Assembly (NCBI GenBank): GCA_028275505.1
Contig: JAPWUP010000018.1
Location: forward strand, 1 to 36,934
Origin: Bryobacteraceae bacterium
Lineage (GTDB): Bacteria; Acidobacteriota; Terriglobia; Bryobacterales; Bryobacteraceae
Reading direction: 5' to 3'
Length of the DNA stretch: 36,934 bases
In this document: positions 30,361 through 36,934 of the stretch, one piece after another
Layout of the letters: each line of letters starts with the position of its first letter
Position numbering within the stretch: position 1 is the stretch's first letter
Position numbers and translations under genes: made by a program
The notes under the pieces: generated by a model
Databases searched by the model: none
What the model was told of the DNA's origin: nothing
What the model saw: the letters and a program-made list of their open reading frames with translations, nothing else

Positions 30361-31806
30361 ATGAGCGCACCGATCTTTCGCAACTACATTAACGGCGAGT
30401 GGGTGGAAGGAGAGCTGTTCGAGAACCGGAATCCCGCCAACACGGACGATCTGGTCGGGTTGTTCGTGGCGGGCACGGAAGAGGACATGGCGCGCGCGGT
30501 GGCGGCGGCGGAGGCGGCTTTGCCTGGGTGGGCGAACACGCCGGCGCCGGCTCGGGGCGCATACCTCTTTAAGGTGGCGGAAATCCTGGAGAGTCGGCTG
30601 GAGCAGCTCGCTGTGGAGATGACGCGCGAGGAAGGCAAGACGCTGCCGGAGGCCCGCGGCGAGGTGCGACGGTCGGTCAACATTTTCCGCTACTACGCGG
30701 GCGAGGGGTCGCGCCTGCCCGGTCTGGTGACGCCTTCGGAACGGGATCGCGTCCATACGTTCGCGATCCGGCGGCCCATCGGCGTGGTCGGGCTGATTAC
30801 GCCGTGGAATTTTCCGAGCGCGATTCCGGCGTGGAAGCTGGCGCCGGCGCTAGTTTGCGGCAACACGGTGGTGATCAAGCCGGCTTCAGCCGCGCCGCTG
30901 AGCGCCTGGCGGATCGTGGAAGCCTGCCATGAAGCGGGCATCCCGCGCGGTGTGGTCAATTTCGTGGCCGGGCCGGGCGGACGGCTGGGGCGCGCGCTCA
31001 TCGAGGCGCCGGCGCTGAAGGCAATTTCCTTCACCGGCTCGTGCGAGATCGGACGCCAGTTGCACGAGGCCGCTTCCCGGCGCCGGCTGCGCATCCAGCT
31101 CGAGATGGGCGGCAAGAATCCGACGATCGTGCTGGCCGACTGCGATCTGGGGCTGGCGGTGGAGAACGTCGTCAACGGCGCCTTTGCCTCGACCGGACAG
31201 AAGTGCACGGCCACCAGCCGCGCCATCGTGGAAGAGAAGATTTACGACCGGTTCCTGGATGCGCTGATCGAGCGCACGCGGCGCTACAAGGTCGGCAACG
31301 GTCTGGAGCCCGGCGTGGACATGGGGCCGGCCATTGACGAAGCGCAACTGGAGACCGATCTCAGGTACATCCGCATCGGGACCGAGGAAGCAGGGCCACC
31401 GGTCTTCGGCGGACGGCGGCTGACCGGTCCCGGCTACGACAAGGGTTACTTCGTCGAGCCGACCATTTTTGCCGGCGTGACGCCCGAAATGCGCATCGCC
31501 CAGGAGGAGATTTTCGGCCCCGTGCTGGCGGTGATGAAGGCGCGGGACTTCGACGAGGCGCTGGAAATCGCCAACCGCGTGCCCTTCGGCCTTTCCGCCT
31601 CGCTTCAGACCACGAATCTTTCGCGCGTCTTCGAATATATCCACAGGATGGAGGCGGGCTTGCTGACGGTCAATCTGCCCAGCGCCGGCGTCGAATACCA
31701 GTTACCGTTCGGAGGCACGAAGGAATCCAGTTTCGGACCCAAGGAACAGGGCCCGACGGCGCTGGATTTCTACACCGATTTCAAGACCATTTATCTCAAA
31801 TACTAA
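30361..31806 (+). CDS. aldehyde dehydrogenase, alpha-ketoglutarate semialdehyde dehydrogenase-like
   Basis: 481 residues. Start is ATG 30361, 6 nt after GGAGG (30350-30354); the GTG 24 nt upstream is not used. Catalytic Cys282 lies in STGQKCTATSR and general base Glu248 in LEMGGKNP; the NAD motifs TPWNFPSAIPAWKLAPAL and FTGS are intact. The Cys motif with TATSR, and the companion gene, fit 2,5-dioxopentanoate (alpha-ketoglutarate semialdehyde) dehydrogenase of the oxidative pentose route. The next gene, 14 nt downstream, encodes a 2-keto-3-deoxypentonate dehydratase-like enzyme that would supply exactly that aldehyde. Other ALDH substrates cannot be excluded. Confidence 0.93.
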   Translation: MSAPIFRNYINGEWVEGELFENRNPANTDDLVGLFVAGTEEDMARAVAAAEAALPGWANTPAPARGAYLFKVAEILESRLEQLAVEMTREEGKTLPEARGEVRRSVNIFRYYAGEGSRLPGLVTPSERDRVHTFAIRRPIGVVGLITPWNFPSAIPAWKLAPALVCGNTVVIKPASAAPLSAWRIVEACHEAGIPRGVVNFVAGPGGRLGRALIEAPALKAISFTGSCEIGRQLHEAASRRRLRIQLEMGGKNPTIVLADCDLGLAVENVVNGAFASTGQKCTATSRAIVEEKIYDRFLDALIERTRRYKVGNGLEPGVDMGPAIDEAQLETDLRYIRIGTEEAGPPVFGGRRLTGPGYDKGYFVEPTIFAGVTPEMRIAQEEIFGPVLAVMKARDFDEALEIANRVPFGLSASLQTTNLSRVFEYIHRMEAGLLTVNLPSAGVEYQLPFGGTKESSFGPKEQGPTALDFYTDFKTIYLKY

Positions 31807-31820
31807 GTTCGCGAGTTACT

Positions 31821-32666
31821 ATGCGATTGGGTCAGATACGCCTGGCGAACCAGACCGTGGCTGCGGTTTTCGAGGGCGAGCTGGTGAGGCCTGTGCCCAA
31901 TTACACGATGCTGGAGTTGATCCGGAAGGCGGAGAAAGAGCAGACGCCCTTGCCGGAGCTGGCGCAGGAGCTGGCCAGCCGCCATGCGGAGCCGGGGAAG
32001 CCGCTGATTCCGATCCACCCGCCCGAGGTGTGGGCTTGCGGCTGCACCTACGAGCCGAGCGCCAGTTTCCGCGACTCGCAGCACGGCGAGGAGGAAGGCA
32101 TTTACGCTTACGTGTTGCGCCGGCCGAGACCGGAGATTTTTTTCAAAGGCACGGCGCGGGTTTGCGTCGGGCCGGACCAGCCGATCGGCTTGCGCGCCGA
32201 CTCTCGCTTCACGGCCCCCGAGCCCGAGCTGGCCCTGGTGTTGGGAGGCCAGGGAGAGATCCTCGGATACACGCTGGCCAACGACGTCTCGGCGTGGGAC
32301 ATCGAGCGGGAGAATCCCCTTTATTTGCCGCAATCGAAATTCTATTGCGGCTGCTGCTCGCTAGGACCGGTGATTGTGACGGCGGATGAGATCGGTGATC
32401 CTTACGACATCGAGATTCGCTGCGTGATCCGGCGAGGCGAGGCCGTGATTTTCGAGGGTTCGGTTTCCACGCGGTCGCTGGTGCGCAAGTTCGACGAGCT
32501 GATCGGATATCTGCGGCGCTCGAACCGTGTTCCTTCCGGCTCGGTGTTGCTGACCGGGACGGGCATCATCGTCCCCGAAGAAGCGGCTCTTCAGCCGGGC
32601 GATGTGGTTTCGATCAGCGCCCCGGCGATCGGCGAACTCTCCAATCCCGCGGCGGTGGTGGAGTAA
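31821..32666 (+). CDS. FAH-family 2-keto-3-deoxy-pentonate dehydratase-like (KdaD-type)
   Basis: 281-residue fumarylacetoacetate hydrolase-fold enzyme. The magnesium site is EPEL (Glu134, Glu136) and NDVSAWD (Asp155), in the normal EPE-x18-D spacing. The stretch GYTLANDVSAWDIERENPLYLPQSKFYCGCCSLGPV, in sequence, is close to archaeal 2-keto-3-deoxy-D-arabinonate dehydratases, which make alpha-ketoglutarate semialdehyde. The C-terminus VLLTGTGIIVPEEAALQPGDVVSI is the FAH signature. Together with the upstream dehydrogenase it would convert ketodeoxypentonate to alpha-ketoglutarate. A weak start (no clear ribosome binding site) fits coupling. A sugar dehydrogenase and a pentonate dehydratase are needed upstream and are not in this window. 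Confidence 0.87.
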   Translation: MRLGQIRLANQTVAAVFEGELVRPVPNYTMLELIRKAEKEQTPLPELAQELASRHAEPGKPLIPIHPPEVWACGCTYEPSASFRDSQHGEEEGIYAYVLRRPRPEIFFKGTARVCVGPDQPIGLRADSRFTAPEPELALVLGGQGEILGYTLANDVSAWDIERENPLYLPQSKFYCGCCSLGPVIVTADEIGDPYDIEIRCVIRRGEAVIFEGSVSTRSLVRKFDELIGYLRRSNRVPSGSVLLTGTGIIVPEEAALQPGDVVSISAPAIGELSNPAAVVE

Positions 32667-32678
32667 GTCGGGGGGCGC

Positions 32679-33290
32679 TCAGCGTACTTTCACGGTGAGG
32701 GATCGAGTTTCGCTGCGGCCTGAAGGATCGGTCACGGTGAGCGTGTAAGTAGTCGTCTGGCGCAGGGAAACGGAGAAGCAGGCGCGCGGCCCCGGCGGTC
32801 GCTCCACGTCCGGCTGGAGCTGCACGCTTGCGTTTTCTGCCACCGCGTAACATACGGTAACACGGCCTCCGGGCGCGGTTTCCGGCGGGGTGGCGGTGAA
32901 TTCCTCAATCAAAGGTTCAGGCCTCGGGGGTGCTTTCCTGGCAGGGCGTGCGCCAGTAACTTTGAGCTCGAACGAGGCGCTGACGGTCTTGCCGTCGTGC
33001 CCTTCGGCCACGAGCGTATAAGTCGTATCCCGCGCAGGAGCGACCTGGAAACAGCGGTTGTAAGCGGGTCGTAACTCTTCGACGGGAGGGTCCAGGCGCA
33101 CGGCGCGCGCATTTTCGACGCCGTAACACACCGTGGCGCGCTCGCCCGGCTCGAGCACCGGCGGGCTGGCGTAAAAGTGGGTGATACGCACTGGCGGTTG
33201 CGCGGGCGCCTTGCTTTCCGGCTGGGGTTTGGGAGCCGGGCCGCACCCGACCAGCATGACGAGCGCCGCCAGCCCTGCTGAAGCACGCAT
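32679..33290 (-). CDS. putative lipoprotein with two tandem Ig-like repeats
   Basis: 203 residues from ATG 33290, chosen because a lipobox signal (MRASAGLAALVMLVGC, Cys16) starts there; the open frame extends upstream into the preceding gene. After a Pro/Gln linker, two tandem beta-sandwich repeats of about 75 residues occur: RITHFYASPPVLEPGERATVCYGVENA...TYTLVAEGHDGKTVSASFELKV and IEEFTATPPETAPGGRVTVCYAVAENA...TYTLTVTDPSGRSETRSLTVKV. Each holds two Cys (TVCY and RCF/ACF), probably forming one disulfide per repeat. No enzyme motif. An exposed binding or scaffolding role is inferred. Third gene of an operon with a Gfo/Idh/MocA protein and a zinc-ribbon protein. Confidence 0.82.
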   Translation of the reverse strand: MRASAGLAALVMLVGCGPAPKPQPESKAPAQPPVRITHFYASPPVLEPGERATVCYGVENARAVRLDPPVEELRPAYNRCFQVAPARDTTYTLVAEGHDGKTVSASFELKVTGARPARKAPPRPEPLIEEFTATPPETAPGGRVTVCYAVAENASVQLQPDVERPPGPRACFSVSLRQTTTYTLTVTDPSGRSETRSLTVKVR

Positions 33291-33300
33291 CCTGAGCCCC

Positions 33301-33597
33301 TCAGCGCCGCGCCGGCGCTTCCGATTCAAGGAACGCCACAGTCTTGATGCCGGAGATCTCGAACGTCCTCCGGCAACGGGGATTCCGGCAGACGACTTTG
33401 TCGTCCAGCAGGACCATGTAGCTTTGCGACTTGTTGAATTTGGCCCGGGCTTCTTCGTCCGCGCCCGGAGGCAGCCGGTCTTTCTTCTTCCGCACCAGCC
33501 AGCGCAGCTCGTAACTCTCCGTCGTGCGGCAGTAGGGGCAATTCAGGCGCGCGGGCCGTGTGGTCTGCGATTCCTTGTAAAAAGCTCGTTCTTCCAC
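33301..33597 (-). CDS. small zinc-ribbon protein of unknown function
   Basis: 98 residues from a GTG start, with GAGG 5 nt upstream overlapping the stop codon region of the upstream gene. Four cysteines form a probable zinc site: Cys20-Pro-Tyr-Cys23 and Cys70-x4-Cys75 (VVCRNPRCRRTF). Between them lies a Lys/Arg-rich stretch (RWLVRKKKDRLPPGADEEARAKF). No signal peptide. Such small zinc ribbons bind nucleic acid or act as subunits; I do not recognise the family. Tight spacing (7 nt before, 10 nt after) shows it belongs to the operon with the Gfo/Idh/MocA protein and the Ig-like lipoprotein. Confidence 0.75.
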   Translation of the reverse strand: MEERAFYKESQTTRPARLNCPYCRTTESYELRWLVRKKKDRLPPGADEEARAKFNKSQSYMVLLDDKVVCRNPRCRRTFEISGIKTVAFLESEAPARR

Positions 33598-33604
33598 CGG
33601 AACC

Positions 33605-34888
33605 TCACACTTCAGGGTACTTCCAGGGCGCGCGGTAGGCGCGACGGAGTAACTTGTTGGCCTCGGGATCGCCCACGATGACCTCTTTCTCGCCGTCCCA
33701 TGTAATGGCGCGCCCGAGTTTATAAGAGATCATGCCCAGCAGGCACATATTCGTCGAGCGATAGCCGTTCTCGATGTCGGAAACAGGCCGACGGCCCGTG
33801 CGAATCGCATCGAGGAAATCGGCCCACAGCTCGCGAATGTTCTGGTTGTCCGGCTGGCCGAGTTTCGGCTCCTCGTGGAGTACAGGCTGGCCTTTCTTGG
33901 CCGGATAGAAGGTCCAACCGTCGAGCCAGCCCATGTGGAAGGTTCCTTCGGTGCCGTAAAAGTAGCAGCCGAGAGGCGCTTTCTCGGCCTCGTTTCCCGC
34001 GTAAGTCCGATGCTCCCAGGTGACCAGGAAGGACTCGAATTCGAAGACCGCGACTTGGGTATCCGGGGCGTCCGTGGAGTCGCGGCGGATGAAACGCCCG
34101 CCGCTGGAAAATACTTTGCGCGGATATTTTTCCTCGGTAATCCAGAGAATCTGATCCATCCAGTGCACGCCCCAGTCTCCAAGGGTGCCGTTGGCGTAGT
34201 CCAAGAACTGGCGGAAGCCCCGCGGGTGGATCGCCTTGTTGAACGGCCGCTTGGGAGCAGGACCGCACCAGAAATCCCAATCCAGCCCGGGCGGCGGATC
34301 CGAGTCGGGCGTGGGCTGGCCCGGACCGCCCGCCGAATGCACGAAAGCGCGCACCATGCCGATCCTGCCCAGCTTGCCCGAGCGCAGGAACTTCATCCCC
34401 GAGACGTTGTGAGGCGAGACGCGACGATGCAGGCCGACCTGAACGACGCGGTTGGCGGCGCGGGCCGCCTTCACCATGGCGCGTCCCTCGAGGATCGTGT
34501 GGCTGATCGGCTTTTCCACGTACACGTGGGCGCCGGCCTCGAGGGCGGCGATGGTGGGCAAAGCGTGCCAGTGGTCCGGCGTGGCCACGATCACGATCTC
34601 GGGTTTCTCTCGGGCGAGTAACTCCCGGTAGTCCTTGTACCGTCGCGGCTGATCCCTGGTCAGTTCCTGGACTTTCTTGATCGCCGCGTTGAGCTGGTTC
34701 TCGTCCACGTCGCACAGGGCCACGACCTCGCACTCGCCGGACTCGATCGCGCCGCAGGTGAGGATGTTCATGCCCCACCAGCCGCTGCCGATCAAAGCGG
34801 TGCGGTACCTTTTGGCGCGCTGCGCGCCCCGGATGTGGAAGCCTAGAGATCCGGTGAGAGAGCCGGCAACAAAGGTTCTCCGCTGCAT
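33605..34888 (-). CDS. exported Gfo/Idh/MocA family oxidoreductase
   Basis: 427 residues with a short Tat-like N-terminus (MQRRTFVAGSLTGSLG) before the Rossmann fold TALIGSGWWGMNIL. The family motifs IVIVATPDHWHALPTI and VYVEKPISHT (intact EKP lysine) are present, as is the core LGDWGVHWMDQILW. It differs from the two other paralogues in this window in having an acidic insertion (PTPDSDPPPGLDWDFWCGPAP) and a longer C-terminus ending in DPEANKLLRRAYRAPWKYPEV. No good ribosome binding site is seen. A perfect 8-bp hairpin (34912-34930) lies in its leader. It is first gene of the operon leading to the zinc-ribbon and lipoprotein genes. Substrate unknown, probably a sugar or sugar acid. Confidence 0.9.
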   Translation of the reverse strand: MQRRTFVAGSLTGSLGFHIRGAQRAKRYRTALIGSGWWGMNILTCGAIESGECEVVALCDVDENQLNAAIKKVQELTRDQPRRYKDYRELLAREKPEIVIVATPDHWHALPTIAALEAGAHVYVEKPISHTILEGRAMVKAARAANRVVQVGLHRRVSPHNVSGMKFLRSGKLGRIGMVRAFVHSAGGPGQPTPDSDPPPGLDWDFWCGPAPKRPFNKAIHPRGFRQFLDYANGTLGDWGVHWMDQILWITEEKYPRKVFSSGGRFIRRDSTDAPDTQVAVFEFESFLVTWEHRTYAGNEAEKAPLGCYFYGTEGTFHMGWLDGWTFYPAKKGQPVLHEEPKLGQPDNQNIRELWADFLDAIRTGRRPVSDIENGYRSTNMCLLGMISYKLGRAITWDGEKEVIVGDPEANKLLRRAYRAPWKYPEV

Positions 34889-34911
34889 GGCACTACCCGC
34901 CTTTGTCAGGT

Positions 34912-34930
34912 CTGGCGGCGCTGCCGCCAG
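34912..34930. terminator. perfect hairpin between the NHL gene and the third oxidoreductase gene
   Basis: CTGGCGGC (34912-34919) and GCCGCCAG (34923-34930) form an 8-bp stem with a 3-nt loop. On the minus strand it lies 52 nt after the stop of the NHL-repeat gene and 23 nt before the start of the oxidoreductase gene. It could be a terminator of the upstream gene or a leader hairpin, but no U-tract follows on the minus strand. A TATCAT hexamer (34947-34952, minus strand) is a weak promoter candidate just upstream of it. Confidence 0.45.
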
Positions 34931-34981
34931 TTTGCGAACAAAGCTAATGATACCGCAAGGGGCGCGATCCGGGAACAGGCT

Positions 34982-36934
34982 TCAGCGCACCGCGATCACG
35001 ACGCCGGGCGGGCTGCGGCGCTCGCCCACCCGAAGCTCGACGGGGAGCAGGCCCGCGGGCAGGAAGCCGCCCGGGATGCGCGCGTTGATTTGCAACACCC
35101 CCACCAGCCCGGGAGCGCTTCCTGCGAACAGGATTTCCGCGGAGTGGACGCCGATGAAGAGCTGGACGGGCAGGATCGGCTTCGGTAAGGGCGGTGCGGC
35201 GGGCCGGCCTTCTTCGCTCGCGGGCTCCGTGAGACCTTCCCCGGTGGCGAATAGCGTCACGATGGAGCCTCGCGGCGCCGGATTTTCCACCGAATTCGCC
35301 GTGCCGTCCTCGTTGATCGCGGCCACGTGACCGCCGGAGGCGAACAGTGCAGGGGCGGCCTCCACAACGGGCAGCACGGCGGTGAAGACGACCTGGCCGC
35401 GGCGCCGCACTTCCAGCACGGTTTCTTTTTGAGCGGCGAGGCCGTAAGGTGCCTGGGCGGTGATTTGATCACTGCGGGCAATGAGCAGTGGGCCGGGCTT
35501 GCCGTCCCAGAGGACCTCGACGCCGTCGAGTTGCGTCACCAAGCGCCCGCTCGGGTCGAGTTGCGGGCCTATTTCATTCTCCGGACCGATCCCCGGCCCT
35601 TGTATGGAAACCAACTGCCCGGGCGCCACGGGACCAGGCTTCAGGCTCGCCGCGTGGAGCACCTCGGCGGCGGGCAATTGCACAGGCGCAGGTTCGATCG
35701 TTGGGCTAAGCACCCGCACCCGATGATTGTCGCGATCCGCCACGTAGACGTTGCCGCGCGAATCCACCGCGAGAGCCGCGGGCCAGCGCAAGCGCGCCTG
35801 AAGGGCCGGGCCGCCGTCGCCCTCGAATCCTGCCACGCCATCGCCCGCGATGGTGCGGATGATGCCGCCTGAATCCACTTTTCGCACGCGGTTGTTTTCC
35901 GTATCCGCGATGTAAAGATTGCCCTGATCGTCCACTGCCACAGCCATCGGATGGTTCAAGCGCGCCTGGTTCGCGGGTCCGCCGTCGCCGCTGAAGCCCC
36001 GATACCCGACGCCGGCCACGGTTGTGATCACGCCGTCTGGCGTTACCTTGCGGATGACGTGGTTCATGCGATCGGCGATGTAGAGATTGCCTTGCCGGTC
36101 CAGGGCGAGGCCGGCGGGGGAATCGAGCAGGGCTTGCAACGCGGGGCCGCCGTCCCCTGCATATCCGCGCAAGCCGCGACCGGCAACGCTGCCGAGCATC
36201 CCCGAAGGCGAAAGCACGCGGATGCGGTGGTTGCCCGTGTCGGCGATATAAATGCGACCATCGGGGCTGGCGACGAGTCCGGCTGCTGCGTTCAGTTGCG
36301 AGGCTGCGCCGGGACCGTCGCCATTGAAGCCCGCCACGCCCGTGCCGGCCGCCGTGTTGATGAAGCCTGCCGGCGAGAGGTAGCGAACGCGGCTCACCAG
36401 AGAATCCGCGATATAGAGGCCGCCGGCGCCATCCAGGGCGATCGCGACCGGGTAGAAAAGACGCGCGGTCAGCGCAGACAAGGCCTCGCCGACGGCGCCC
36501 GAACGTCCCGCACCCGCGATGGTCGTGATGATGCCCCGGAGATCCACTTTGCGGATGCGGCCATTGCCTGTGTCGGCGATATAGAGGCTGCCGTCCGGAC
36601 CCAGCGCGATGCCCGAGGGCGAATCCAGGCGGGCGCTGGTTGCCGGGCCGCCATCGCCCCAGAAGCGCGGTTGGGTCGTGGCGCCCGCGATCACACTGAC
36701 CCCGCCGGAAGGACTGAGCCGGGTGATTTGGGGAGCGCCGGCGGCGACGTAAAGGTTGCCGGCTTCGTCGGCGACCAGGTCGCGCGCGGCCAGGGGAAGC
36801 GTGGATGCGGCACCCGAGGGCGGGAGCTTGACGATGCGGCTGCGGTCCGCGATGTAGAGATTGCCTGCGGCGTCGAAGGCCAGACCCGTGGGCAGCTCGA
36901 GCGTGACGGGCACGTTCAGGGTGCTGAGGACCCC
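34982..36934 (-). CDS. NHL-repeat protein with Solibacter-type C-terminal domain (5' end missing)
   Basis: Reads open to the window edge, so the true start and probably a signal peptide are outside; at least 650 residues are present. About eight NHL repeats of ~56 residues (35.7-36.9 kb), e.g. GNLYIADTENNRVRKVDSGG and GSLYIADTGNGRIRKVDLRG, each with the motif NLYIADxxNxRIRKV and an inter-repeat 'AGdG-FxGDGGPA', form a beta-propeller-like region. The C-terminal ~210 residues (VAPGQLVSIQGPGIG, RSDQITAQAPYGLA, VTLFATGEGLTEP, AEILFAGSAPGLVGVLQINARIP) match the 'Soli_cterm' domain found mainly in Solibacter-like acidobacteria. Secreted or surface protein; the function of the family is not known. 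The repeats also occur at DNA level. Confidence 0.9.
   Translation of the reverse strand, partial: GVLSTLNVPVTLELPTGLAFDAAGNLYIADRSRIVKLPPSGAASTLPLAARDLVADEAGNLYVAAGAPQITRLSPSGGVSVIAGATTQPRFWGDGGPATSARLDSPSGIALGPDGSLYIADTGNGRIRKVDLRGIITTIAGAGRSGAVGEALSALTARLFYPVAIALDGAGGLYIADSLVSRVRYLSPAGFINTAAGTGVAGFNGDGPGAASQLNAAAGLVASPDGRIYIADTGNHRIRVLSPSGMLGSVAGRGLRGYAGDGGPALQALLDSPAGLALDRQGNLYIADRMNHVIRKVTPDGVITTVAGVGYRGFSGDGGPANQARLNHPMAVAVDDQGNLYIADTENNRVRKVDSGGIIRTIAGDGVAGFEGDGGPALQARLRWPAALAVDSRGNVYVADRDNHRVRVLSPTIEPAPVQLPAAEVLHAASLKPGPVAPGQLVSIQGPGIGPENEIGPQLDPSGRLVTQLDGVEVLWDGKPGPLLIARSDQITAQAPYGLAAQKETVLEVRRRGQVVFTAVLPVVEAAPALFASGGHVAAINEDGTANSVENPAPRGSIVTLFATGEGLTEPASEEGRPAAPPLPKPILPVQLFIGVHSAEILFAGSAPGLVGVLQINARIPGGFLPAGLLPVELRVGERRSPPGVVIAVR
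35700..36930 (-). repeat. tandem NHL-repeat-coding region
   Basis: Roughly 168-bp imperfect units encoding the NHL propeller blades recur through this stretch. Blades vary in length near the right edge. The repeats are diverged and in frame, so they reflect protein repeats and not a mobile or CRISPR-type array. Confidence 0.7.

Noticed and set aside
35700-36930. CRISPR-like or mobile repeat array
   Set aside because: The periodic similarity is about 168 bp, diverged and in frame, and translates to NHL blades; it is protein repetition.
1-36934. tRNA, rRNA, insertion sequence, prophage or integrase
   Set aside because: No transposase, integrase, terminal inverted repeats or RNA gene was seen; nearly all sequence is covered by ordinary genes with uniform base composition.

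Overview
The window is a gene-dense (about 98% coding), high-GC bacterial chromosome segment with no rRNA, tRNA, mobile element or CRISPR array that I can see. It looks like an acidobacterium of the Solibacter/Bryobacter type (Bryobacterales). The evidence is the 'Soli_cterm' (TIGR03437-like) C-terminal domain behind NHL repeats at the right edge, three Tat-exported Gfo/Idh/MocA oxidoreductases, a Tat-signal sulfatase, an exported GH78 alpha-L-rhamnosidase, a FecR-domain exported protein and a LemA/TPM pair. Taxonomy is inferred from family content only; no marker gene was compared.

Layout. 1-4.6 kb: a possible 3' fragment, a FecR-domain exported protein, an S9 (DPP-IV-like) peptidase and a secreted protein of unknown function. 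4.7-13 kb: carbohydrate-related block with a Tat Gfo/Idh/MocA protein, an MBL/beta-CASP RNase-like enzyme, alpha-L-rhamnosidase, a Tat sulfatase and a second Gfo/Idh/MocA protein divergent from it. 13-17.9 kb: small lipoprotein, GT-C-type membrane glycosyltransferase with a discoidin-like C-terminus, BadF/NAGK-type sugar kinase, then phosphoglycerate kinase. 18-20.4 kb: a secreted RraA-family protein, a small secreted 'TQGYWKNHP' protein and an HDOD protein. 20.4-23.2 kb: ABC ATPase, its permease and rlmH, translationally coupled.

23.2-26.7 kb (minus strand) is the most interesting block: an overlapping four-gene operon encoding a corrinoid protein, two UroD-family methyltransferases that both keep the His-x-Cys...Cys zinc site, and a stand-alone MetH-type activation domain. 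It has all the parts of a corrinoid-dependent methyl-transfer system (methyl donor:corrinoid, corrinoid:acceptor, reactivator) with no recognised substrate-specific methyltransferase such as MtaB, MttB or MtrH, so donor and acceptor are open.

26.9-32.7 kb (plus strand): M16 zinc protease, TPM-domain membrane protein, nucleotidyltransferase, LemA, an alpha-ketoglutarate-semialdehyde-type aldehyde dehydrogenase and a 2-keto-3-deoxy-pentonate dehydratase of the FAH fold; the last two would form the lower half of an oxidative (Weimberg-type) pentose route. 32.7-36.9 kb (minus strand): Gfo/Idh/MocA protein, small zinc-ribbon protein and Ig-like lipoprotein in one operon, and the NHL-repeat protein, which runs off the right edge.

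No intergenic gap exceeds 300 bases. The largest are about 182 nt (between the divergent corrinoid operon and the M16 gene) and 169 nt (before the small secreted protein); both contain inverted repeats, listed below. Several genes lack a Shine-Dalgarno sequence and instead have a -10-like hexamer 7-9 nt before the start codon, suggesting leaderless transcripts.
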